Part shown: positions 34,617 through 42,752 of the stretch, one piece after another
How positions within the stretch are numbered: position 1 is the first letter of the stretch
Layout of the letters: the number at the start of each line of letters is the position of its first letter
DNA from: Holophagales bacterium
GTDB lineage: Bacteria; Acidobacteriota; Thermoanaerobaculia; Multivoradales; JAGPDF01
Direction: 5' to 3'
DNA length: 64,000 nucleotides
NCBI GenBank assembly: GCA_016699405.1
Contig: CP064972.1
Coordinates: 1,519,501-1,583,500 of the forward strand
The notes under the pieces: generated by a model
What the model was told of the DNA's origin: nothing
Seen by the model: the letters and a program-made list of their open reading frames with translations, nothing else
Databases searched by the model: none
Made by a program: the position numbers and the translations under genes

Positions 34617-36071
34617 ATGCGCACGCTGCTCGTCTACCACAACCCGTCACGCGAGATGCTCTCGGCGCCGCCGATCGGTCTTGCCTACGTGGCCTCGGCT
34701 GCAGCGGACGCCGGGCACGAGGTGAGGTTCCTCGACCTGTCGCGGCGGCGCGACCCGGTGGCGGCACTCGCCGGCGAGCTCGCCCGTCATCGGGTCGAGG
34801 TGGCGGCCTTCTCGATCCGCAATCTCGACAACACGATCCGGCAGCGGCTGGAGAGCGACCTCCACCTCCACCAGGTGCTCATCGCGACGGCACGCCAGTG
34901 CGGGGCGACCGTCGTCGTCGGCGGGCCGGCAGTGACGCTGCTCGGTGCCGCGAGCCTCGACACGCTGCCAGCCGACTTCGCGGTGCTCGGAGAAGGAGAG
35001 GAGGCGTTCCCGGCGCTTCTCGCCGCGCTCGCCGAGGGACGGTCGCCGGCGCAGATCCCCGGGGTCGCCTGGCGCGACGGCGAGAGGGGAGTCTCCGCCA
35101 CGGCGTCGCGCCGTCTCGAGCGCTTCGGCGCCTCGGGGCTCGAACGCTGGATCGACTGGGCGCCCTATCGGCGCTCGGGCTCCACCTGGCCGATCCAGGG
35201 CAAGCGCGGCTGTGCCCTCTCGTGCGTCTACTGCTCCTACCCCGGTCTCGAAGGGCGGCGGCACCGCCAGCGTCCGGCAGGGGAGATCGTCGACGAGATC
35301 GAGCGCGTGGCGCGTCTGGCCAAGCCGCGCGCGTTCGAGATCGTCGACTCGACCTTCAACGTGCCGGTCGAGCCGGCGCTCGAGCTCTGCCGCGAGCTGC
35401 GACGGCGCAAGCTGCGCGTCTCGCTGACCGCCATGGGAGTCAACCCGCTCGGCGTCACCGAGGAGCTCTTCCCGGAAATGGAGGCGGCCGGCTTCAACTC
35501 GGTGATGATCACGCCCGAGACCGCGTCGGAGCGGATGCTGGGCAATCTCGCCAAAGGCTTCGATCGCGCGGCGGTGGAGACGACGGCGGCGCGCATTCGC
35601 CGTTCGCGGCTCGCCTCGGCCTGGTTCTTCCTGCTGGGCGGCCCCGGCGAGACGGAAGAGACGGTCGAGGAAACGCTCGCCTTCATCGAGCAGAAGCTCG
35701 ACTGGGAGCGCTGCCTCTCGATCGTCTTCACCGGTATTCGCGTCCAGCCGGGCACCGCACTGGCGGCGGCCGAGGTGGCGTCGGGTCGGCTCTCCGCCGC
35801 GCAGGACTACACGGCGCCGCTCTTCTACCTCTCCCCGGAGATCCGCGAGGACTGGATCCTGCGCCGCATCGACGAGACGATCGGTCGCCGACCGAACGTC
35901 GTGCACGCGGCCGAGGGATCGGCCTCCCCCTGGCAGATCACCATGGAGCGCACCTTGAGCCTCTTCGGCGTCGCTCCTCCCTACTGGCGCTTCTATCCGC
36001 GCTACCTCGCGCTGCCGCCGATCCGCGCCCTGCGCCGCCGCTTCCCCTTCAGCGGGCGGCTCGCAGTCTAG
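34617..36071 (+). CDS. Radical SAM protein with N-terminal B12-binding-like domain (II)
   Basis: Encodes 484 residues. The N-terminal domain ('TLLVYHNPSREMLSAPPIGL', 'CGATVVVGGPAVTLLG', 'DFAVLGEGEEAFPALL') has the B12-binding radical SAM layout. The cluster motif is 'GKRGCALSCVYCSYP' (CX3CX2C), followed by 'RAFEIVDSTFNV' and 'GFNSVMITPETASERML', as in methylthiotransferase- or HemN-like SAM barrels. The C-terminal region is basic and aromatic ('YWRFYPRYLALPPIRALRRR'), perhaps membrane-associated. It pairs with the preceding gene. B12-dependent methylation or C-C coupling are possible, but no substrate-defining motif is visible. Confidence 0.85.
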   Translation: MRTLLVYHNPSREMLSAPPIGLAYVASAAADAGHEVRFLDLSRRRDPVAALAGELARHRVEVAAFSIRNLDNTIRQRLESDLHLHQVLIATARQCGATVVVGGPAVTLLGAASLDTLPADFAVLGEGEEAFPALLAALAEGRSPAQIPGVAWRDGERGVSATASRRLERFGASGLERWIDWAPYRRSGSTWPIQGKRGCALSCVYCSYPGLEGRRHRQRPAGEIVDEIERVARLAKPRAFEIVDSTFNVPVEPALELCRELRRRKLRVSLTAMGVNPLGVTEELFPEMEAAGFNSVMITPETASERMLGNLAKGFDRAAVETTAARIRRSRLASAWFFLLGGPGETEETVEETLAFIEQKLDWERCLSIVFTGIRVQPGTALAAAEVASGRLSAAQDYTAPLFYLSPEIREDWILRRIDETIGRRPNVVHAAEGSASPWQITMERTLSLFGVAPPYWRFYPRYLALPPIRALRRRFPFSGRLAV

Positions 36072-36082
36072 GAAGGGATCGC

Positions 36083-39000
36083 TCAGCTCGTCGGCGCGCT
36101 GCCGTCCGTCGACGGCGGTGGGGTGGTCGGCAGGCTCGCGGCGGGTCTCGGCGGGCGAGGGCGCCAGCCGCCCCCGGTCGTCAGGCAGGAGTACCCCCAG
36201 CGCAGCCAGGCGACTACCGACGTCGCCAGCCAGAGCGCCCAGGCGAGCATCGCCAGGCGGAAGACGAAGAGCGGGAGCGTGAACGTGCTCGCCACCGGCA
36301 GCGGTCCGGCCGTGCGATCGGCAAACCAGCGCAGCTCGTGCGCCGAGGAGCCATTGCCGGCGACGCGCATGTCCGGGCTGCCGAGCAGACCCTGCGGCAC
36401 GGCGTAGATCAGGCATCCCATCGCGACGACGGTCAGGCCGACGAGCAGCAGTTGCAGGAGATCGTGCCGCCACCAGGCGAGGTCGAGCGACATGCGCCGT
36501 CGTGCCTCGAGCGCGAGCAACCAGGCGACGACGACGGCGAGGGCCCACCACGACGCGGTGGCGAACCCGAGGCCGAGCAGCAGCCACTGGAGCAGGGAGA
36601 GCGGAGCGCGGCCGAAGCGGGCGAGCGCCCAGGCGGCGAGCAGGAGCACGGCGAGCTCGCCCCAGACGAGCACCGCCGGGCCGACCGGTGGGCCCCAGGT
36701 GGCGAGCAGCCAGCGGTTGGCCGGCAGACGCCGGACGAGCTGGAGGTTCGAGGCCGGAGCACCGAGGTCGACGGCCGGCGAGGAGCCGAGCAGCGAAGCG
36801 CCGGCGACGTCGCGGAAGCGGAGCACGATCCGTTGCGTACCGGGATGGAGCGGCAGGCTCAGTCGGCCCTGCTGCGGCCGCAGGTTGAGCACGGTGTCGT
36901 CGATCTTCACCTCCAGCACCTCCGCCGTGGCGGGCAGGTTCACGGTGTGCTGGCCGCCGCGGGTCGAGCGCAGGGCGAGAGATAGGGTGTGCTCGCTGGC
37001 GCGTTGGCCGATGTCGGACACGAGGGTGGCGTCGTCGATGGCGAGCGTCGCGCCGGCCACCGCTTCGGGCCGGCTCACCGCGAGCGCGAGCGTCTCGCCG
37101 GGCAGGGGGTGGAGCTCGTGCACCCAGAAGCTCTCGGCCTGGGACGGGCGCACCGGCGGTAACCCGGAGAGCTCGACGTGCCACTGCGGGCTGACGGCGA
37201 CGCGCCAGGTCTCGGCGCGCTCCGCGAGGTCGGAGGCGGAGAGCTCCAGGCGATCGACGCGTTCGAGCCGCGACTCCCACGTCACCTCGTCGACGCCCGC
37301 GCCGAAGGCCGCGGTGACCTTGCCGCCGCGGGCTTCGAATCCCGGCGTGAGCACGCTCTCGCCCGGCAGCAGCGGGATCTCGACCGCCAGGCTGCCCTCG
37401 CGCGGCGCCACCCGTGCCACGCGGGTCGTGACCGACCAGTCGAGGTCGAGATCGAGCTCGCGCGTCACCAGCACGAAGGGCGGAATGCGGGCCGTTCCGC
37501 CGGCCGCTTCGCCGCGTTCGCCCTCCTCCCGCACACGGACGAGCGAGAGGGTGTCGGTGAGCAGGCGATCGTCCCGGCGTCCGTTGGCGTCCCATCCGGG
37601 GCTGTCGACGACGAGTCGTCCCGGGGGCAGCGGAAAGCGAAGGTCGAACGACTCGCTGGCGGCAAGTCGTCCCGCCAGCTCGACGCGGTGGACGCCGCGC
37701 CCGAGCGGCAGGAAGAAGGCTCCGTCGTGCTGCGCGAGCTCGCCTCGCACCGCGCCGTCGACGGTGATCGTGTCGATGCGCCAGCTCGCCGGAGCGGCCG
37801 GAACCGGCATCGCGACCAGCGTGGCGGCGTGGGCGGTGAGGGTCACGGACAGCCGCCCGTCGCGCACCGCGACGCTCGCCTCCTCGACGCTGCCGCAGGC
37901 GGGGAGGCACTCCGGCGCCTTGAGCAGGCGGAGCCGCAACTGATCGAGGAGCACCGGGTCGGGAGTGCTCTGGGCGCCGGTGCCGGTTGCTCCGAGCAGG
38001 AGAACCAGAGCCGCCGTGAATGAAGCGTGGAGAAGCCGTATGACCGGCCACGGGCCCGCCTTGAGGGCGCCGAAGAGACGTGAGAGCAGCAGCGCGAGCA
38101 GTGCCACCACCAGGACGCGCAGCGCACGAGTCAGCCAGGCCGGGGTGATCCAGAGCCGCACCGTCTGCTCCGGCAGCACCGGTCCGCTCCACGACAGCCG
38201 GGCGCTGCGCCACGACCAGGCCGGCTCGCCGCCGCCGGCCTGGAAGACGTTGCTCGCGGCGTAGCGCTGCAGACGACGCACCGACTTCGACTCGTCGCGT
38301 GTCGCCGCGAGGACCTTCGGCTCCTGGTGCAGCTCGATGTCGGCCGAGACGGGCTGCTCCTCGCCGGCGTTCGGAGCCGGAGCGGGCGCCGCGGCGGTCG
38401 GCGCAAGGCCGAACCCGAACCTGGCGCCCTCCGGCAGAGAGCCCCTTTCGCTGCCATAGACCAGGCTGGTCTCGAGCTGAGGATAGAGCGCCAGTCGCAT
38501 CTGTCTCGCGGCGAAGGGGAGGGCGACCAGCAACAGCACGACGCATGCCGCCACCCGGATCCAGGCGACGACGGTGGCGAAGCGACCGGCGGGGAGCGCT
38601 CGTCCGAGCAGGGCGAGGATCAACACCGCCAGCGAGGCCCAGAGCGGCCCGCCGTCCTCGTGATAGGCGAGGCCGAGCGCGACGAGCGCCAGCGTGCCGC
38701 CGGTCGCGCCGAGGAGCCGCCAGGCGAGCAGGGCGACGACGAGGAGCAGGAAGAGATCGAAGAGCGTCCAGCGGTCGACCCAGGCATCGGGGCTCGCATC
38801 GGCTCCCAGCGCGGCGACGAGCTGCCGGCCGGGCGGCAGATGGAGGGTCACGGAGACGTTCTCGAACGGCGCCTGCCATCCCGTGACCGGCAGATTGGAG
38901 CGCAGCTCCTCGACCCGGCTCGAAGCCTCCAGATCGACGGCCGGTGCCCGCAGCTCGACGCCGGTCAGGCCAGGGCCGGCACCGGTGGTGACCAGCAGCG

Positions 39001-40219
39001 GCTCGCCCCCCGCCGTGGCGCGTCGCAGCGCGAACGGCGGTGCCAGGTCGAGGCGGAACCCCTGCACCATGCGACCGGCGAGATGGTCGCGCGCCGAGAG
39101 TCCCGGGCCGGAGAAGTCGAGCCAGAGCTCGCGTTGCAGTCGCAGTCGGTTGGCGTCGTCCCCAGCCATGCCGCGACTGGTCTCCTCGATCGAGATTCCG
39201 TCGCCGGCGGCGACCACGAAGGCGGGAAACGGTCGCCACTCGGCAGGCACGTCGACCTGGCTCGGGTCGACCGGTCGACCGCCGGAGGCGGCGGCGACGC
39301 GCAGGCCGGGACGCGCCTCGAAGCTCCAGATCTCCTCGGCGGGCCAGGGCGACTGCAGCGCGGGGCGACTCACCTGTCGCAGCGGCTCGAGGCCGCGCGC
39401 GTGGAGGACGATCTGCCAGTTGCCCGGGCGCAGCTGGACGCGCAGGCGTCCGTCGGCGCCGAGCATCGTCGGCAGCGGGCTGTCGATCCCGGTCGGTTGC
39501 CAGCCGGGGGGCAGCGGGAGGCCGAGGACCTCTTCGCGCCCGCGGCCCGACACGTCGAGGCCGAGGCGCGTTTCGAGCTGCGGCGGTAGCTCGTCGGTGA
39601 GCTTGCGGTAGACCTGCACCGTCAGGCTGTCGGCCTGCCCTTCCGCGGCCTCGGCGCGACCCAGCCAGAGCGAGGCGCCGTCGCGCTGCAGCGGGAAGAT
39701 CGACTGGCCGTCGAGCACGAGGTCGACCCGGCCGATCGCCGCGGGCACGGCGAGCGCTTCGGGGCGCCGGCTCCAGACGAAGCGTCCGTCGACGAGATGC
39801 TCGCCGCCGGAGAGGAGCAGCGACGGAACCCCCTCCCGGTCGACGACCGGAGCGGCGACGCCGTCGACGCGGACGGCGGACGGTCGATGTTCGCCGTCTC
39901 CTGGCAAGGGGATCCACGTCTCGGTCCAGATCCGCCACCGGATGGCGAAACGCCCGCCGCGGGTGTCGGCGGCGAGCGACAGCTCACCGGGCCAGCCACA
40001 GGCATGCTGTTCGGCGGCGCCGAATTCGCCCCCGAGCCAGAAGGGACACTGCCGGAACTCCTGGCCGGCGAGCGCCCAGTCGCGCCAGGGGGCAAGCGCC
40101 GGCGGGATCGCCTCGCGGCCGGCGCCCGCATCGCTCGCTGTCCTCCCCTCGCCGGCCGCGAGGGTCATCAGACCGGCGGCCAGGACCCACAGCCATTGCC
40201 GTCTCGCATGCCCGAGCAT
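36083..40219 (-). CDS. Large multi-pass membrane protein, unknown function (1378 aa)
   Basis: ATG at 40219 follows GGAGG with normal spacing and begins a signal segment ('QWLWVLAAGLMTLAAGEG'). The protein alternates beta-rich extracytoplasmic regions with hydrophobic clusters: several helices around residues 480-580 ('LFDLFLLLVVALLAWRLLG'), a pair near 700-740, and four or more close to the C-terminus ('LLQWLLLGLGFATASWWALA', 'LLQLLLVGLTVVAMG'). The C-terminus ends in a proline-rich tail. I do not recognise the family. It converges on the radical SAM gene with an 11-base gap and diverges from a cyclase gene over 255 bases. A role in envelope assembly or polysaccharide handling is only a guess. 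Confidence 0.8.
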   Translation of the reverse strand: MLGHARRQWLWVLAAGLMTLAAGEGRTASDAGAGREAIPPALAPWRDWALAGQEFRQCPFWLGGEFGAAEQHACGWPGELSLAADTRGGRFAIRWRIWTETWIPLPGDGEHRPSAVRVDGVAAPVVDREGVPSLLLSGGEHLVDGRFVWSRRPEALAVPAAIGRVDLVLDGQSIFPLQRDGASLWLGRAEAAEGQADSLTVQVYRKLTDELPPQLETRLGLDVSGRGREEVLGLPLPPGWQPTGIDSPLPTMLGADGRLRVQLRPGNWQIVLHARGLEPLRQVSRPALQSPWPAEEIWSFEARPGLRVAAASGGRPVDPSQVDVPAEWRPFPAFVVAAGDGISIEETSRGMAGDDANRLRLQRELWLDFSGPGLSARDHLAGRMVQGFRLDLAPPFALRRATAGGEPLLVTTGAGPGLTGVELRAPAVDLEASSRVEELRSNLPVTGWQAPFENVSVTLHLPPGRQLVAALGADASPDAWVDRWTLFDLFLLLVVALLAWRLLGATGGTLALVALGLAYHEDGGPLWASLAVLILALLGRALPAGRFATVVAWIRVAACVVLLLVALPFAARQMRLALYPQLETSLVYGSERGSLPEGARFGFGLAPTAAAPAPAPNAGEEQPVSADIELHQEPKVLAATRDESKSVRRLQRYAASNVFQAGGGEPAWSWRSARLSWSGPVLPEQTVRLWITPAWLTRALRVLVVALLALLLSRLFGALKAGPWPVIRLLHASFTAALVLLLGATGTGAQSTPDPVLLDQLRLRLLKAPECLPACGSVEEASVAVRDGRLSVTLTAHAATLVAMPVPAAPASWRIDTITVDGAVRGELAQHDGAFFLPLGRGVHRVELAGRLAASESFDLRFPLPPGRLVVDSPGWDANGRRDDRLLTDTLSLVRVREEGERGEAAGGTARIPPFVLVTRELDLDLDWSVTTRVARVAPREGSLAVEIPLLPGESVLTPGFEARGGKVTAAFGAGVDEVTWESRLERVDRLELSASDLAERAETWRVAVSPQWHVELSGLPPVRPSQAESFWVHELHPLPGETLALAVSRPEAVAGATLAIDDATLVSDIGQRASEHTLSLALRSTRGGQHTVNLPATAEVLEVKIDDTVLNLRPQQGRLSLPLHPGTQRIVLRFRDVAGASLLGSSPAVDLGAPASNLQLVRRLPANRWLLATWGPPVGPAVLVWGELAVLLLAAWALARFGRAPLSLLQWLLLGLGFATASWWALAVVVAWLLALEARRRMSLDLAWWRHDLLQLLLVGLTVVAMGCLIYAVPQGLLGSPDMRVAGNGSSAHELRWFADRTAGPLPVASTFTLPLFVFRLAMLAWALWLATSVVAWLRWGYSCLTTGGGWRPRPPRPAASLPTTPPPSTDGSAPTS

Positions 40220-40474
40220 CGCTCTTGCCTCCGTCGGCCGATCGCCCTGAAGCTCGCATCGTAGCGCTCCGGCCGGGTCGGTTGCAGCGATGCGTCGCGG
40301 CTCGCCGCCTCCCGCCGCGGTCGGCCTCGACACGAACCCCGGAAGCCGCCGGAGACGCAGATCGGGCTCGGAAGTCCGGCTGCCGGCGAGCCGACGTCTT
40401 CTCGCCGCAGGTGTCCTCCGTCGAGGGGGATTGGGACAGAATGCGGGCCTCAACCGGCCCCAGGAGGAGAGACG

Positions 40475-41347
40475 ATGCGCTTCGCAGGGAGAAGGAACGA
40501 CTCGCCCGTGGGAGGACGTCGCGAGAGCGCTCTGCGCCGGGTGGCCTGGGCGCTGCTCGGGGTGATGACGGCCGGCAGCTCGCTCGCCGAGACGACCCGT
40601 CCGGCTGCGGGGATCGACCTGGCCACGGCCACCGTCGTCGATCTCACCCATCCGTTCGACGAGCGCACGCTCTACTGGCCGAGCGGCGGAACGAATCTGA
40701 CCTTCTCGCTCGAGCGTGTGGCCTATGGCCCGACGCCCGGCGGCTACTTCTACGCGGCGAATCGCTTCTGCACGCCGGAGCACGGCGGGACGCATCTCGA
40801 TGCGCCGATCCACTTCGCCGAGGGCAAGCGCACCGCCGACCAGATTCCGCTGCGCCAGCTCGTCGCACCGGCGGTGGTGATCGACGTCACCCGGCAGGTC
40901 GCGGCGGATGTCGACTACCGGTTGACACGCGAGGACGTCCTGGCCTTCGAAGCGAGCCACGGGCGGATCGCCTCCGGCACGATGGTGTTGCTGCGCACCG
41001 GGTGGAGCTCGCGCTGGGGAGATCGCAAGGCCTACTTCGGCGACGACACGCCGGGCGACGCCACCCACCTGCATTTCCCTTCCTTCGGGCCGGAGGCGGC
41101 ACGGCTCCTGGTCGAGGAGCGGGGGGTCGGGGCGATCGGGGTCGACACGCCGAGCATCGACCACGGCCCGTCGCGCGATTTTCTCGTTCACCGCATTGCC
41201 GGGGCGCACGACGTGCCCGGGTTCGAGAATCTCAAGTCGCTCGACGAGCTGCCGGCGACCGGCAGCTGGGTGGTGGCGCTGCCGATGAAGATCGGCGGCG
41301 GCTCTGGCGGGCCGCTGCGGGCGATTGCCCTCCTGCCCGGGAAATAG
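40475..41347 (+). CDS. Cyclase-family hydrolase (kynurenine-formamidase-like), exported
   Basis: Encodes 290 residues with a GAGGAGAG site before ATG 40475. A basic leader with hydrophobic core ('VAWALLGVMTAGSSLA') indicates export. The signature metal-binding motif of the PF04199 cyclase family is intact: 'HGGTHLDAPIHF'. Also present are 'TVVDLTHPFDERTLYWP' and 'GVDTPSIDHG'. Family members hydrolyse amides, such as N-formylkynurenine; the export signal argues against a purely cytosolic kynurenine role. Its neighbours give no pathway clue. Confidence 0.87.
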   Translation: MRFAGRRNDSPVGGRRESALRRVAWALLGVMTAGSSLAETTRPAAGIDLATATVVDLTHPFDERTLYWPSGGTNLTFSLERVAYGPTPGGYFYAANRFCTPEHGGTHLDAPIHFAEGKRTADQIPLRQLVAPAVVIDVTRQVAADVDYRLTREDVLAFEASHGRIASGTMVLLRTGWSSRWGDRKAYFGDDTPGDATHLHFPSFGPEAARLLVEERGVGAIGVDTPSIDHGPSRDFLVHRIAGAHDVPGFENLKSLDELPATGSWVVALPMKIGGGSGGPLRAIALLPGK

Positions 41348-41366
41348 CCGTCGGCGCCGCGCGGAC

Positions 41367-41627
41367 TCAGTCGTCGAAGAGGCTGTCGACGAGGTCGATG
41401 TAGCGCCGCTTCGCCTCGTCGCGGGCGACACCCTGCAGGTCGTCCCAGGCGTCGAACTTGGCCCGTTCGACGAACTCCATCATCCCGGGACGCTCGCCCT
41501 GCACATCCCCCTGGGTGCTCTGCTTGTAGAGAGAGTAGAGCTTGAGCAGCACCTCGTTCGAGGGACGCTTGGTGAGGGTCTTGACCCGCCGTTCCGCGGC
41601 AGCGAACTCGTCATCGATCATCGACAT
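41367..41627 (-). CDS. Acyl-CoA-binding protein
   Basis: Encodes 86 residues from ATG at 41627 with an AGGAG site. The ACBP fold is plain: 'DEFAAAERRVKTLTKRPSNE', 'LLKLYSLYKQSTQGDVQG', and 'AKFDAWDDLQGVARDEAKRR'. The lysine and tyrosine of 'YSLYKQ' that contact the CoA 3'-phosphate are present. ACBPs sequester medium- and long-chain acyl-CoA in the cytosol. They are common in eukaryotes and scattered in bacteria. It converges with the cyclase gene at a distance of 19 bases. Confidence 0.95.
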   Translation of the reverse strand: MSMIDDEFAAAERRVKTLTKRPSNEVLLKLYSLYKQSTQGDVQGERPGMMEFVERAKFDAWDDLQGVARDEAKRRYIDLVDSLFDD

Positions 41628-41726
41628 GGGACTCTCCTCTGGAACTGCCGACGCCAAGCGTACCGCGCTTCGCGCGAAGGGCGGCGCGACGCGGCCGGGC
41701 GCATTCCCCTCCGGTAGACTCCGCGC

Positions 41727-42725
41727 TTGAGCACTCGACCGTCGGACCGTCCCCTCGCGGCGGCGCGCCTCGATCCGCCGCGGCTCTGGCGCGTCTACCT
41801 GCTGCTCTTCTTCATCTTCCTCATCTGGTCCAACTCGTTCATCGCCGTGCGGGCGCTGGTCGGCGACCTGGTGCCGATGGCCGAGCGGCTCGACCCACGC
41901 GAGCTGGTCGTCGTGCGTTTCGCTCCCGTCGCGCTCTGGTGCGTCGCCTGGTTCGCCTTGCTGCCCGCGGCACGACGTGAAGCGTGGGGGATCCTGCGCG
42001 CCCATCCGTTGCTCGTTCCCTGGCTGGGGTTCCTCAACGTCTGGGGCTACAACCTCGCCTTCGCCGCCGGGCACCGGCGTATCGGAGCCGGCACCGGGTC
42101 GTTGATCATCACGCTGAATCCGGTGTTGACCTTCCTGCTCGCCGTGCTCTCCGGGCAGGAGAGGCCGACCTTCCGGCGCGCCGCCGGCCTGGCGGTGGCC
42201 TTCGCCGGCATCTACGTGGTGGTGGTTCACGGGGCGGGCCGGACGGTCGAGGCCGCCTACCTGCGCGACGCGCTTCTCCTGCTCGGTGCCCCGGCGAGCT
42301 GGGCGGTCTACACGGTGCTCTCGAAGCCGCTCGTGTCGCGGTACTCGCCGCTCCATCTGACCTTCCTGGTGCTCGGACTGGCCAGCCTGCCGACCGTGCC
42401 GATCGCTCTTGTCGACACGCCGCTGCGGGCCAAGCTCGCCCTCTGGGGGACGGAGCGCTTCGGCGCGGCGCTCTTCCTCTCGCTCGCCTGCACGCTCTTC
42501 GCCTTCTGGCTCTGGTACGAAGCGCTGCGCCGGCTGCCCTCCTCGCGGGCCGCGGCCTTCGTCTTTCTCAATCCCCCGCTGGCGCTCTTCTTCGAGTGGC
42601 TCTGGTTCGGTCGCGTGCCGGCGGCGGGGCTCTTCCTCGGCGGCCTCCTGGTGCTTGCCGGGGTCTTTCTCTGCAACCGCGGCGATGCGCCGCGGACCGC
42701 CGACCGCGCGGTCGAGGTGCACTGA
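41727..42725 (+). CDS. EamA/DMT-family transporter
   Basis: Encodes 332 residues. The start is TTG at 41727, the only one that keeps the first helix; no strong ribosome-binding site is seen. About ten hydrophobic segments form two EamA halves, with 'VYLLLFFIFLIWSNSFIAV' opening the first and 'LLLLGAPASWAVYTVLSKPL' opening the second, each with a proline-rich 'ITLNPVLTFLLAVL' or 'VFLNPPLALFFEWL' segment. EamA proteins export amino acids or metabolites; substrate unknown. It converges on the histidine kinase. Confidence 0.9.
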   Translation: MSTRPSDRPLAAARLDPPRLWRVYLLLFFIFLIWSNSFIAVRALVGDLVPMAERLDPRELVVVRFAPVALWCVAWFALLPAARREAWGILRAHPLLVPWLGFLNVWGYNLAFAAGHRRIGAGTGSLIITLNPVLTFLLAVLSGQERPTFRRAAGLAVAFAGIYVVVVHGAGRTVEAAYLRDALLLLGAPASWAVYTVLSKPLVSRYSPLHLTFLVLGLASLPTVPIALVDTPLRAKLALWGTERFGAALFLSLACTLFAFWLWYEALRRLPSSRAAAFVFLNPPLALFFEWLWFGRVPAAGLFLGGLLVLAGVFLCNRGDAPRTADRAVEVH

Positions 42726-42752
42726 GTCTCGTCGGACGGCGCGCCGGCGTCG

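Noticed and set aside
34647..39938. 1763-codon minus frame spanning the radical SAM and membrane-protein genes
   Set aside because: It overlaps two well-supported genes in other frames and reads as arginine- and proline-rich shadow.
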